From Roseomonas aerilata DSM 19363 (lineage in GTDB: Bacteria; Pseudomonadota; Alphaproteobacteria; Acetobacterales; Acetobacteraceae): 64,000 nt of DNA. Within the stretch, counting starts at the first letter, position 1, and every line of letters starts with the position of its first letter. The notes under the pieces are model-generated. The model ran no database searches, was not told the origin of the DNA, and saw nothing but the letters and a program-made list of their open reading frames with translations. A program made the position numbers and the translations under genes. The DNA is taken from NCBI RefSeq assembly GCF_000711725.1, contig NZ_JONP01000021.1, forward strand, positions 1-64,000. Reading direction: 5' to 3'. Of this stretch, positions 35,765-44,037 are shown piece by piece.

Positions 35765-37170
35765 GGGGCGATGGGGGCAAGCTGGCGGCGGGCCGTCAAG
35801 CCGCCCCGGCGGGAGAGGCGCGCCCAGCGCCAGCTCATCGCCGCAGCGACGCCGAGCAGGCCAATGACGAGCCCGGCCCAGATGCCCGCGGGCCCGAGCC
35901 CGGCCGGGAAGGCGAGGGCCAGGGCGGCGGTGAAGCCCAACGCCCAGTAGCCTGCGGCCGCGATCAGCATCGGCGCGCGCGTGTCGTGCAGGCCCCGCAG
36001 CGCCCCGGCGCCGACGACCTGCACCCCGTCGCTGAGCTGGAACAGCCCCGCGAGGAAGAGAAGGGTCGCGGCCAGGGCGGCGGTCTCCGCCGAGCCTGGC
36101 GCGGCAGGATCGAGGAACAGGCCGACGAGCGCCCCCGGCGCCAGCAGCATCAGGGCGGCCATGGGCCCCATGAAGGCGGTGGAGAGAAGGATAGCCGTCC
36201 AGCCGGCCCGCCAGGCCGCACGGGGCCGGGCGGCGCCGATCGCCAGCCCCACCCGCGTGGTTGCCGCCTGCGCCAGGCCGAGGGGGATGGCGAAGGTGGT
36301 GCTGGCGATCTGCAACGCGATGGCATGGGCCGCGACCGCCCCGGCGCCGAAGGCCCCCATGACGAGGCCGACCGCGCTGAACAGCCCGATCTCGAGCAGC
36401 ATCTGCGCGGAGATCGGCAGGCCGAGCCGCAGCACCTTGCCGAGCCGGGAGGGGTCGAGGCGCCAGAAGCGGCCGAAGAAGCGGTAGCGCCGCAGGCGCC
36501 GGTCGCGCGCGACGACGAGGGCGAGGGCGGCGAACATGAAGATGTCGGCGCTGGCGCTCGCGATCCCGGCACCGCGGACGCCGAGCGCGGGGGCGCCAAG
36601 ATGCCCGAAGATGAAAGCCCAGCCGACGAGCGCATTGAGCGGCACCGCGAGCACGCCGATCACGAGCGGCGCCCAGGGCCGCTCCATCGCGGCCATCAGG
36701 CCACGCAGCGTCAGGAACAGGCCGAACGCCGGAATGCCCCAGAGCACGGCGCGCATGAAGTCCTGTGCCGGCCCGGCCAGGGCGGGATCCTGCCCGAGGG
36801 CCCGCAGCACCGCGCCCCCGTTCCACAGGATGAGCATGCCTGGGATGGAAGCGAGCACGGCACCCCAGAAGCCTGCGCGCAGCGTGCGGCGCATGGCGCG
36901 CACATGCCCGACGCGGCGCCCCTTCTCCTGCGCCAGCATGGCGGCGCTGGCGAAGGAGAGGCCGAAGCCGGGCGAGAGCACGGTCCAGAGGATGGTGCCC
37001 GAAAGGGTGACCGCCGCCAGCGCCTCCGTGGAGAGATGGCCAAGGAAGGCGGCGTCGGTGGCCAGCAGGGCCATTTGGGAAAGATTGGTCAGCGCCATCG
37101 GCCAGGCGAGGAGAAGGGTGGCGCGCGCTTCCTCCCACCAGCCGGCGCGGCCGGGTATTGCCTTGTTCAT
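35761..37170 (-). CDS. MATE family efflux transporter
   Basis: Multidrug and toxin extrusion transporter with about 12 membrane helices in two halves, 469 residues from ATG 37170 (MNKAIPGRAGWWEEARATLL). Characteristic pieces are MALTNLSQMALLATDAAFLGHLS near the N-terminus and RVGLAIGAARPRAAWRAGW in the second half. It would exchange cationic drugs or metabolites for H+ or Na+. Longer frames reach into the divergent hydrolase region and lack a signal or ribosome site. The next gene, a thioesterase, overlaps by four bases. Confidence 0.92.
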   Translation of the reverse strand: MNKAIPGRAGWWEEARATLLLAWPMALTNLSQMALLATDAAFLGHLSTEALAAVTLSGTILWTVLSPGFGLSFASAAMLAQEKGRRVGHVRAMRRTLRAGFWGAVLASIPGMLILWNGGAVLRALGQDPALAGPAQDFMRAVLWGIPAFGLFLTLRGLMAAMERPWAPLVIGVLAVPLNALVGWAFIFGHLGAPALGVRGAGIASASADIFMFAALALVVARDRRLRRYRFFGRFWRLDPSRLGKVLRLGLPISAQMLLEIGLFSAVGLVMGAFGAGAVAAHAIALQIASTTFAIPLGLAQAATTRVGLAIGAARPRAAWRAGWTAILLSTAFMGPMAALMLLAPGALVGLFLDPAAPGSAETAALAATLLFLAGLFQLSDGVQVVGAGALRGLHDTRAPMLIAAAGYWALGFTAALALAFPAGLGPAGIWAGLVIGLLGVAAAMSWRWARLSRRGGLTARRQLAPIAP

Positions 37171-37357
37171 CCCGGCTATGTGGGGCCTCCACCCCGGCGA
37201 TGGCAGGCGGGCGGGCGCGGTTACCGCCGAGGCATGCTTCGGTTCGAATTTGCCACGATCTGCTGCGGCGTTGGCACGGGCGGGCGCGAGTGGCAGGTTC
37301 GTCCCATGCGCGGTGCCCGTCCGTTCGGGCCTCCGATCCGCAAGAGGAAACACCCCC

Positions 37358-38404
37358 ATGCAGCGTCGAACCGCCCTCACAGCCCCCCTGATCGGGGGCA
37401 CCGCCCTGGCGCTCTCCACCGTGGCTGACAGGGCCGAGGCGCAGCCGGCCGGCGTGGCCTTCGACGAGATGCTGATCCCCGGCAGTCAGGCCGGCACGCA
37501 GATCTACCTCCGGAACAAGCGGCCTGAGGGAGGCGCGGCCCCGCGGCCGGACCGGGTGATCCTCTGCGTTCATGGTGCGACCTACCCCGCCAGCACGGCC
37601 TTCGACCTTGCCCTCTCCGGCGTGTCCTGGATGGACTACATGGCCGGTCGCGGCTTCGACGTGTGGAGCCTCGACCTCGTGGGCTATGGCCGCTCTACCC
37701 GGCCGCCGGCCGACACCACCCCGCCGCCGACGCAGGGGGAGCAGGCCGTGGCCGATATCGGGGCCGCGCTCAAGCACATCCGCGAGGCGCGCGGCGTCCA
37801 GAAGACCGGGCTGATCGGCTGGTCCTGGGGCACGGCCCTCGTGGCCCGCTTCGCCGCCGATAATCCGGGGCTGGTGGACCGGCTGGTGCTCAACGCGCCG
37901 CTCTGGCTGCGGGACGCCTCCAACCGCGGGGCGGTGCCGGTGCCCGACGGGCCGCTCGCGGCCTATCGCACGGTGACGCGGGCCCAGGCGCGGGAGCGCT
38001 GGATGAACGGGGTGCCCGACAACAAGCGGGCCGGGCTGATCCCGCCGGGCTGGTTCGAGCACTGGGCGGACACGACCTTTGCGACCGACCCGGAAGGGGC
38101 CCGCCAGGTTCCCTCCGTGCTGCGCGCGCCCAACGGCGTGCTGCAGGACATCCGGGACTACTGGGATGCCGGCAAACCCTTCTACGACCCGGCGAAGGTG
38201 ACGGTGCCGGCGCTGCTCGTGCTCGGCGAATGGGACCGGGACACGCCGCCCTCCATGGCCAACACGCTCTTCCCGCTGATGGTGAACTCCCCGGGCAAGC
38301 GGCTGACCATCCTGGCGGAGGGAACCCACACGATGATGCTGGAGCGCAACCGGGGCGCCCTGTTCCAGGCGGTGCAGGTCTTCCTGGAGGAAGCCTTCGC
38401 CTGA
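37358..38404 (+). CDS. Secreted alpha/beta hydrolase
   Basis: A 348-residue hydrolase with an N-terminal export signal (MQRRTALTAPLIGGTALALS, twin-arginine-like RR). The alpha/beta fold shows ILCVHGATYPAS (oxyanion loop), VWSLDLVGYGRS, the nucleophile elbow GWSWGT with the central Ser, the acid in LGEWDRDTP and the His in EGTHTMMLE. AAGAGG precedes ATG 37358. The substrate may be an ester or lactone. Divergent from the MATE gene. Confidence 0.87.
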   Translation: MQRRTALTAPLIGGTALALSTVADRAEAQPAGVAFDEMLIPGSQAGTQIYLRNKRPEGGAAPRPDRVILCVHGATYPASTAFDLALSGVSWMDYMAGRGFDVWSLDLVGYGRSTRPPADTTPPPTQGEQAVADIGAALKHIREARGVQKTGLIGWSWGTALVARFAADNPGLVDRLVLNAPLWLRDASNRGAVPVPDGPLAAYRTVTRAQARERWMNGVPDNKRAGLIPPGWFEHWADTTFATDPEGARQVPSVLRAPNGVLQDIRDYWDAGKPFYDPAKVTVPALLVLGEWDRDTPPSMANTLFPLMVNSPGKRLTILAEGTHTMMLERNRGALFQAVQVFLEEAFA

Positions 38405-38491
38405 GGGCCCGGTCGGGCGCCCGGTGCGGGGGTGAGCGACGGATAAGCCGCCGTGCTATGAGGCCGGCATGACACGGGGGAAGTCTGGACG

Positions 38492-39334
38492 ATGAAGCTG
38501 CTGCGATACGGGCCCGCGGGCGCCGAAAAACCGGGGATGCTGGACGCGGGCGGGGTGATCCGCGACCTCTCCGACGTGGTGCCGGATCTCGGGGGCGCGA
38601 CCCTCTCGCCGGAAGGCCTGGCGCGGCTCGCGGCGCTGGACCCGGCCTCCCTCCCCGCCGTGGAGGCGGGCGTGCGGCTCGGCGCGCCCGTGGCCGGCAC
38701 GCGGAACTTCGTGGCGATCGGCCTCAACTACGCCGACCACGCCGCGGAGAGCGGGGCGGCGGTTCCGAAGGAGCCGATCATCTTCCTCAAGTCGCTCAAC
38801 TCCCTCGCCGGGCCCGACGACGACATCGCCATCCCGCCGGATAGCCAGAAGAGCGACTGGGAGGTGGAGCTGGCGATCGTCATCGGCACCACCGCCCGCC
38901 GCGTCTCCGCCGAGGCGGCGCTGGACCACGTGGCAGGCTATGCGATCTGCAACGACGTGTCCGAGCGGGAATGGCAGCTCGAGCGCGGGGGAACCTGGGA
39001 CAAGGGCAAGAGCGTGGACGGCTACGGCCCCGTCGGCCCCTGGCTGGTCACGGCCGACGAGGTGGCGGACCCACAGGACCTCTCGATGTGGCTGGAACTC
39101 GACGGCAGGCGGATGCAGGACGGCTCCACGCGGACGATGATCTTCGACGTGCGGACGCTCGTCTCCTACACCTCGCGCTTCATCACGCTGCACCCCGGGG
39201 ACATCATCACCACAGGCACGCCCCCGGGCGTCGGGCTGGGCATGAAGCCACCGGTCTACCTGCGGCCGGGCCAGGTGATGCGGGTAGGAATCGACGGGCT
39301 TGGGGTGCAAACCCAGCGGACCATCGCGGGGTAG
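38492..39334 (+). CDS. Fumarylacetoacetate hydrolase family protein
   Basis: A 280-residue FAH-superfamily enzyme that hydrolyses or decarboxylates beta-keto acids or ring-cleavage products with a divalent metal. Visible: VAIGLNYADHAAESG, metal ligands in WEVELAIVIG (Glu-x-Glu type), AGYAICNDVSEREWQ and KSVDGYGPVGPWLV, then DIITTGTPPGVGLGM. These match the 2-hydroxyhepta-2,4-diene-1,7-dioate/ureidoglycolate lyase-like clade. It starts 87 bases after the hydrolase gene, preceded by GGGGGAAG, and is followed by a hairpin-rich gap. Confidence 0.88.
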   Translation: MKLLRYGPAGAEKPGMLDAGGVIRDLSDVVPDLGGATLSPEGLARLAALDPASLPAVEAGVRLGAPVAGTRNFVAIGLNYADHAAESGAAVPKEPIIFLKSLNSLAGPDDDIAIPPDSQKSDWEVELAIVIGTTARRVSAEAALDHVAGYAICNDVSEREWQLERGGTWDKGKSVDGYGPVGPWLVTADEVADPQDLSMWLELDGRRMQDGSTRTMIFDVRTLVSYTSRFITLHPGDIITTGTPPGVGLGMKPPVYLRPGQVMRVGIDGLGVQTQRTIAG

Positions 39335-39395
39335 GACAGGTTTGCGGCGCCTAGGGTCGGACTGCCGCGGCTGAAGTTCCCGCCTACGGCCGCCA

Positions 39396-39414
39396 GAGAG
39401 GGCTCCGCCCTCTC
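39396..39414. terminator. Perfect 8-bp hairpin 1 of the array
   Basis: Arms GAGAGGGC and GCCCTCTC with loop TCC. First of four hairpins after the FAH hydrolase stop. No T-run follows closely. Confidence 0.5.
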
Positions 39415-39427
39415 CGGACCTCACCCG

Positions 39428-39448
39428 CCAAGGGCCTGAGGCCCTTGG
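39428..39448. terminator. Perfect 9-bp hairpin 2 of the array
   Basis: Arms CCAAGGGCC and GGCCCTTGG with loop TGA. It lies 13 bases after hairpin 1. Confidence 0.5.
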
Positions 39449-39522
39449 ATCCCCATCTGGCTGGCACGGATGCGGTGATTGAGGGCCGGTTCCCTCTCGG
39501 CGCCCTTCCTTTGATGGCAGTC

Positions 39523-39545
39523 GCCTCGGGTCCACGACCCGAGGC
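39523..39545. repeat. Perfect 10-bp hairpin 3 of the array
   Basis: Arms GCCTCGGGTC and GACCCGAGGC with loop CAC. The arms have no mismatch, and the hairpin is not followed by a T-run on either strand. Confidence 0.5.
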
Positions 39546-39597
39546 GCACCGGCCGCATGGCCTTTCAAACAGACCGAAAAAGATGATGGTGAGGGGT

Positions 39598-39633
39598 CCG
39601 GGGAGAGGAAGAATTCCTTCTTCCTCTCCCCGG
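39598..39633. repeat. Dispersed palindromic element, copy 2 (perfect 16-bp hairpin)
   Basis: Arms CCGGGGAGAGGAAGAA and its exact complement around loop TTCC. Upstream is AAAAAGATGATGG, matching the flank of copies 1 and 3 and giving a T-rich tract on the minus strand. Probably a terminator for the AtzH-like gene, which lies on the minus strand and ends at 39672. Confidence 0.7.
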
Positions 39634-39671
39634 AGTCACTCGCGCGCCGCGTTCAGAACCGAAACCTGCCG

Positions 39672-40055
39672 TCACTCCTCGACGATGACGCTCACATGGG
39701 CCGAGACCACGCGCCACCCCTCCGGGAACCGCGCCCAGGCTTGGCTCTGGCGCCCGACCTTTCCCATCATGGTGTCACGGTGGAACATCGTGTTGGCCGT
39801 CGCGAAGTCGCGGCCATAGGTGGTGATGACGGTGCGCGACAGGGTGCGCATGAGGCCCACCGAAGGGCGGGCACGGCGGAAGGCGCGGATCTCATCCATG
39901 CCGTAGAGGTTCTCGGCCGCGCCGTAGCGGATGGTCTGGGGGGCGTCGCGGAACAGTTCCTCCAGCACCGGCACGTCATTGGTGATGAGCGCCTGTTCGT
40001 AGCGGGCGAAGGCGGCCTCGACCTCGGCGCGAACCTCGGGGATGTCGATCTCCAC
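39672..40055 (-). CDS. AtzH-like / HpxZ family protein (SnoaL-like fold)
   Basis: A 127-residue NTF2-like protein of the DUF3225 group, which includes AtzH (1,3-dicarboxyurea hydrolase in cyanurate catabolism) and HpxZ (oxalurate use). Sequence pieces are YEQALITNDVPVLEELFRDA, TIRYGAAENLYGMDEIRAFR and GRDFATANTMFHRD. Here it is next to an SDR gene (27 bases) rather than amidase genes, so a hydrolase role is uncertain. Probably cotranscribed with the SDR upstream of it. Confidence 0.75.
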   Translation of the reverse strand: MEIDIPEVRAEVEAAFARYEQALITNDVPVLEELFRDAPQTIRYGAAENLYGMDEIRAFRRARPSVGLMRTLSRTVITTYGRDFATANTMFHRDTMMGKVGRQSQAWARFPEGWRVVSAHVSVIVEE

Positions 40056-40082
40056 GCAGGGGTATCCTTTCAGGGATTGGGG

Positions 40083-41078
40083 TCAGCGTCTGCGGGCGAA
40101 CCAGAAGCCGATGATCCCCGCCGCGGCCAACCAGGCCTTGGTGGGAATCCGGATGGCCGCCTCCTTCCGGAAGCCGCCATAGACGGCATGATCCGCGGGC
40201 GCCGTGAAGAGGTTGCCGTCGGAGGGCGCGGCTCTGGGCGCGTTGCCGAGCCCGCGGCGCATCACCTTGCCCATCGCCCAGCGCAGCGGGCCGGGTGCGA
40301 TGGTGGAGGCCAGGCGCATGGCCCAGGCGGCGGGCCCCACGGGCGTGGCATCGCGCGGCTCCTCGATGAGGGCGGCGATGGCCTCCGCCACCTTGAAGGG
40401 CGAGGTCATGGGGCCGCCGACCTCGATGCGGTGACCCGAATGGTTTGCGCCGTGGCGCAGGCCGGGCGTGTCCACGACGGCGGGGAAGACGTCGCAGATG
40501 CTGATGCCCGGCCATTCCTGCAGCTCTGCCCGCAGCGATTCCGTAAAGGCCCGCGCCCCCGCCTTGGAGGCGGCGTAGGAGGCTGCGAAGGGCGTCGGCA
40601 CCCAGGAACCGATGGAGAGGGTGTTGATGAGCACCCCCCGCCGCCGCCCCTTGAAGAGGGGCAGCACCGCGTGGGCGCCGTTGACGATGCCCAGCAGGTT
40701 GGTGCGGATGGTCTGGGCATGGGCCTCGGCCGGCGTCTCGTCGAAGGGGCCGATGGCGCCGATGCCGGCATTGTTGATCCAGGCGTCGATCCGTCCGAAG
40801 CGGATGCGTGCGGCCTCGGCCAGCTGCTGAACGGCGGTGGCGTCGGTGACATCGGTGGGGAAAGCGATGGCCTCCGCGCCCAGACGCTCGCACTCCTCGC
40901 GCACCGTCTCCAGCGTGTCCGCCCGGCGGGAGGCGAGGACGAGCTGCGCGCCGCGGCGGGCCAGGAACTGCGCGGTCGCCCGGCCGATGCCGCTGGAGGC
41001 GCCGGCGATGACGACCACGGCTCCCGCGACCGGAAAACCCGGGGCCTGGGCGCGGGCGGGCTCGGGGGCGAGAGGCAT
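40083..41078 (-). CDS. SDR family oxidoreductase with C-terminal extension
   Basis: A 331-residue short-chain dehydrogenase from ATG 41078 (AGGAG seven bases upstream). VIAGASSGIGRATAQFLARRG binds the cofactor, NNAGIG is conserved, LSIGSWVPTP supplies the catalytic Ser and YAASKAG the Tyr-Lys pair. After residue 250 a C-terminal extension ends in a hydrophobic helix (IPTKAWLAAAGIIGFWFARRR), so the enzyme may be membrane-associated. Substrate unknown. Confidence 0.87.
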   Translation of the reverse strand: MPLAPEPARAQAPGFPVAGAVVVIAGASSGIGRATAQFLARRGAQLVLASRRADTLETVREECERLGAEAIAFPTDVTDATAVQQLAEAARIRFGRIDAWINNAGIGAIGPFDETPAEAHAQTIRTNLLGIVNGAHAVLPLFKGRRRGVLINTLSIGSWVPTPFAASYAASKAGARAFTESLRAELQEWPGISICDVFPAVVDTPGLRHGANHSGHRIEVGGPMTSPFKVAEAIAALIEEPRDATPVGPAAWAMRLASTIAPGPLRWAMGKVMRRGLGNAPRAAPSDGNLFTAPADHAVYGGFRKEAAIRIPTKAWLAAAGIIGFWFARRR

Positions 41079-41305
41079 GGGCGGGCTCCTGCAAGGTTCG
41101 ATAGGCCGGTCGATGGGCCGATAACCGGGCGCCGCGGCACGGGTTCCCTCGGAACGTTGCGGCAAGCGCCACGGGCCTGTTCTGCCCACCGTTCACGAGT
41201 AGCGATTCATCCCTCAAGGCGGCGTGACTTGACGAGTTCGCGCGCGTTCTCAGCTGACAACCGAAATCGGCGTTCACGTGCCGTGTTCAGAGCAGGCGCA
41301 TCGGG

Positions 41306-41743
41306 TTGATCAAGCACTCCTTCGGTTTCGCCCTGAGCGACGAGAACGGCCGCCTCACGCAGGTGGACCGGACCGTATGCGAGTTGCTGGGCTACGAGGC
41401 GGCCGCGCTTCTCGGCCGCACGCTGAAGGCGCTGACGCATCCCGACGACTGGGCGGCCTGCCAGGGGCTGATGGAGCGCCTTTACGCGCACGACGAGCCC
41501 TTCAGCATCGCCAACCGCTACCTTCGCCGGGACGGCACGACCGTCTGGGCCCAGGCCTATCTGACGCGCCTGACCGATGCGGAGGGGCGCGCCACCGTCT
41601 CCGCCATGATCCGCCCGGTCCTTCCCTCCCCGCCGCCGATGCTGACGCCCCCGCAGATGATCAGACCCACCATGGACCGCACGCTGCTGGCCGAGCCGGT
41701 ACGGCCGGTGTTCCGGCCGGTGCCCGGGCGGACCATCAACTAG
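41306..41743 (+). CDS. Stand-alone PAS domain protein
   Basis: A 145-residue protein made of one PAS/PAC domain (FGFALSDENGRLTQVDRTVCELLG, then YLRRDGTTVWAQAYLTRLTD) with a Pro/Met-rich tail. No kinase, GGDEF or HTH output domain follows. It starts at TTG 41306. It may act as a partner of another sensor or be a small signalling subunit; this is inference. The gene lies alone between the SDR and a lipoprotein. Confidence 0.75.
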   Translation: MIKHSFGFALSDENGRLTQVDRTVCELLGYEAAALLGRTLKALTHPDDWAACQGLMERLYAHDEPFSIANRYLRRDGTTVWAQAYLTRLTDAEGRATVSAMIRPVLPSPPPMLTPPQMIRPTMDRTLLAEPVRPVFRPVPGRTIN

Positions 41744-41822
41744 GAGCAGCCCCCGTTCGGCCGGAAGGCTGTCTTAATACGAATGCCTCATGCTGGCCGC
41801 CCAACCATCCAGGGCCGCCCCC

Positions 41823-42173
41823 ATGCGATCCGCTCCCCTCCCTCCTCTCCTGCTGCCCCTCCTTCTCGCCCTCTGCGGCTGCGCGCAGTGGGAAAGGCCG
41901 GGCGCCACCCCGCAGCTGCGGGACGCCACACTCGCCCGCTGTGAGGCCGCCGCCTACAACCGCGCTCGCCCGGAAAACATCCGCGTGATGACCGACCGTG
42001 GCGGCTGGGTGCCGGGCTCCCGCGAGTGCCGGGGAGAAGGCGAGCGGCGCCGCTGCACGGAGACGCAGGGCTACCGGCGCTCCCCGAGCTACAGCACGCG
42101 GGACGCGAACGAGCCGGTGCGGGAGGCCATGGTCTCGGACTGCATGCGGCGGGACGGCTGGGTGCTGCGCTGA
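41823..42173 (+). CDS. Small lipoprotein of unknown function
   Basis: Starts at ATG 41823 with a signal peptide of leucine-rich type (LPPLLLPLLLALCGCAQW), where LCGC is a lipobox-like site with Cys20. The 96-residue mature part is polar, Arg-rich and has four more Cys, including the pair in ECRGEGERRRCTETQ. It may form disulfides in the periplasm. The gene precedes the TPP riboswitch by 49 bases. No family recognised. Confidence 0.6.
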   Translation: MRSAPLPPLLLPLLLALCGCAQWERPGATPQLRDATLARCEAAAYNRARPENIRVMTDRGGWVPGSRECRGEGERRRCTETQGYRRSPSYSTRDANEPVREAMVSDCMRRDGWVLR

Positions 42174-42222
42174 GGTCCGGCCCCTTGCACCGCGCCGGGC
42201 CTGACCGCATACCGCCGAAGGA

Positions 42223-42311
42223 CACCGGGGGGAGCCCATTCCGGGCTGAGAGGCGGGGAAACCCGCGACCCCTGGAACCTGACCCGGTTCGGACCGGCGT
42301 AGGGATCGGTG
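42223..42311 (+). promoter_or_regulatory. TPP (thiamine pyrophosphate) riboswitch / THI element
   Basis: All conserved parts of the TPP aptamer are present in order. The outer stem P1 is CACCG (42223-42227) with CGGTG (42307-42311). GGGGGAGCCC is followed by a GCCC/GGGC stem, the conserved CTGAGA, a variable GGCGGG/CCCGC stem with GAAA loop, ACCTGA, a CCGG/CCGG stem and the closing GCGTAGGGA. TPP binding normally lowers expression of thiamine synthesis or uptake genes. It is on the + strand and precedes a leader ORF and a family 5 binding protein. The sequence GGTG in the P1 3' arm could serve as the ribosome site of the leader ORF and be masked on ligand binding. Confidence 0.95.
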
Positions 42312-42315
42312 CACC

Positions 42316-42459
42316 ATGACGGCCCAGCACCCGCCCATGGCGGAATCGCCCCCTCTCCCGCCCCGGCGGGACATGGCGCATGCTGCGCTGCCCTGCCCCT
42401 CCTCCCCGCCCGCTCTCTCCGGGATGGAGAGGACAGGATGCACCGCCGCTCGCTTCTGA
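42316..42459 (+). CDS. 47-codon leader ORF directly after the TPP riboswitch
   Basis: ATG 42316 lies five bases after the P1 stem, whose GGTG may be its ribosome site. The product MTAQHPPMAESPPLPPRRDM and onwards is Pro-rich and resembles no thiamine gene. It ends at 42459, 22 bases inside the binding-protein gene in another frame, so it could couple translation of that gene to the riboswitch. It may instead be a chance frame or the remains of a lost thiamine gene. Confidence 0.3.
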   Translation: MTAQHPPMAESPPLPPRRDMAHAALPCPSSPPALSGMERTGCTAARF

Positions 42460-44015
42460 AAGGGGGCGCCCTCTCGGCGCTCCCGCTTCCCGCGCTGAAT
42501 CAACCCGCCTTGGCCCAGCCCGCGCGCGCCAGGACGCTCCGCTTCGTGCCGCAGGCGGCGCTGACCGCGCTGGACCCGATCGTACAGAACGCGACGATCA
42601 GCACGACGCACGGCTTCTGCGTCTTCGACACCCTTTTCGCGACCGACGCGCGGCTGAATATCCACCCGCAGATGGCCGCGGGCCACGAGGTGAGCGCGGA
42701 CGGGCTGCTCTGGACCATCCGCTTGCGCGATGGCCTGCGCTTCCACGACGGCGCGCCCGTTCTGTCGCGAGACTGCGTGGCGAGCCTGAAACGCTGGTGC
42801 GCGCGGGACCTCTTCGGGCAAATCCTGGCGAAATCAGTGGTCGAATGGGGCGCGCCCGACGACCGGACGCTGACCATCCGCCTAGGCCGGCCCTTCCCGG
42901 CGATGCTTTACGCGCTGGGCAAGCCCGCCAGCGTGCCGCCCTTCATCATGCCGGAGCGCCTCGCGGCCACCGCGCCCGACCGGCCCGTGCCGGAGATGAT
43001 CGGCAGCGGCCCCTGGAAGTTCCTGGCCGGCGAGTTCAACCCCGGCAGCTTCGTCGCCTATGCCCGCAACGAGGCCTATGTTCCGCGCGACGAGCCGGCC
43101 GAGGGCGCCTCGGGCGGCAAGCGCGTGAACTTCGACCGGCTGGAGTGGCACATCATCCCCGACGGCGCGACGGCGGGGGCGGCGTTGCAGCGGGGCGAGG
43201 TGGACTGGGTGGAATACCCTCTGCCCGACCTGCTGCCGCTGATGGCGCGGGACCGCAACATCCGCACGCAGATCTACGATCCCACCGGCTTCCTCGGCGT
43301 CATCCGCTTCAACCACCTGCACGCGCCCTTCGACAAGGTGGAGGTCCGCCGCGCGGTGCGGGACTGCATCAGCCAGCCCGACCACATGGCGGCGGTCGCC
43401 GCGCCCGGGGACTGGCGGGAGTGCCACGCCCTTTTCCCCTGCACCCTGCCGGGCGTGGTGGAATTCCCGAGCCCGCCACGGGACATCGCGAAGGCGCGCG
43501 CCGCCATCCGCGCCGCGGGGGCGGAGGGCGCCAAGGTGGTGGTGATCAACCCCACCGATTTTGCGGCCGTCGCGCCCCAGGGCCGGCTGGCAGCGGATGT
43601 CTGCCGCCAGCTCGGCTTCGAGGTGGACCTGCAGGAGATGGACTGGGCCGCGATGCTCTCCCGCCGCAGTTCGCGCGAGGATGCCGCCCATGGCGGGTGG
43701 AGCATCTACCCCACTAACTTCCCCGCGGCCTCCATCGCCAACCCCGCGGTAAATTCCGGCATCCGGGGCGACGGGCCGACGGCCTGGTTCGGCTGGCCGA
43801 CCGACCCGGCGACCGAGGCAGGCATCGAGCGCTGGCTCTACGCCCCGGGCGCTGCGGCCCAGGCTGAGGCCTTCGCCGAGGTGCAGCGCACGGCCTGGGA
43901 GCATGTGGGCTTCGCGCCCAGCGGCCTCTTCGTGCTCAAGACCGCCTTCCGCTCGGATCTGTCGGGCGTACTGCAAGGGCCGAACCCCTATCTGTGGAAC
44001 CTCCGGCGCGGGTAA
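42438..44015 (+). CDS. Family 5 substrate-binding protein under a TPP riboswitch
   Basis: A 525-residue periplasmic binding protein. ATG 42438 has GGAGAGGA upstream and gives MHRRSLLKGGALSALPLPAL, a twin-arginine-type signal with processing near ALAQP. Mature family 5 features are RFVPQAALTALDPIV, RLRDGLRFHDGAPVLS, GSGPWKFLAGEFN and EVRRAVRDCISQPDHM. It is a paralogue of the protein at 15042. Placement 126 bases after a TPP riboswitch suggests it serves import of thiamine, a thiamine precursor or a salvage product, which is unusual for family 5. No permease or ATPase genes follow, so the partner transporter is elsewhere. Confidence 0.9.
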   Translation: MHRRSLLKGGALSALPLPALNQPALAQPARARTLRFVPQAALTALDPIVQNATISTTHGFCVFDTLFATDARLNIHPQMAAGHEVSADGLLWTIRLRDGLRFHDGAPVLSRDCVASLKRWCARDLFGQILAKSVVEWGAPDDRTLTIRLGRPFPAMLYALGKPASVPPFIMPERLAATAPDRPVPEMIGSGPWKFLAGEFNPGSFVAYARNEAYVPRDEPAEGASGGKRVNFDRLEWHIIPDGATAGAALQRGEVDWVEYPLPDLLPLMARDRNIRTQIYDPTGFLGVIRFNHLHAPFDKVEVRRAVRDCISQPDHMAAVAAPGDWRECHALFPCTLPGVVEFPSPPRDIAKARAAIRAAGAEGAKVVVINPTDFAAVAPQGRLAADVCRQLGFEVDLQEMDWAAMLSRRSSREDAAHGGWSIYPTNFPAASIANPAVNSGIRGDGPTAWFGWPTDPATEAGIERWLYAPGAAAQAEAFAEVQRTAWEHVGFAPSGLFVLKTAFRSDLSGVLQGPNPYLWNLRRG

Positions 44016-44037
44016 GCCGGACGCCGGACGCGAAAAA

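Larger units (their letters stand above)
39335..39671. other. 337-base hairpin-rich gap between convergent genes
   Basis: No gene is supported in this gap between the FAH gene and the AtzH-like gene. It contains four perfect hairpins in series (39396-39414, 39428-39448, 39523-39545, 39598-39633). Most of the sequence is palindromic, so it may be a composite mobile palindromic repeat (REP-like) or a strong bidirectional terminator. Confidence 0.6.

Noticed and set aside
35318-38329. 1003-codon minus-strand frame joining the thioesterase with upstream sequence
   Set aside because: Only the last 148 codons look natural; the rest runs through MATE and hydrolase genes in wrong phases. The true gene starts at 35764.
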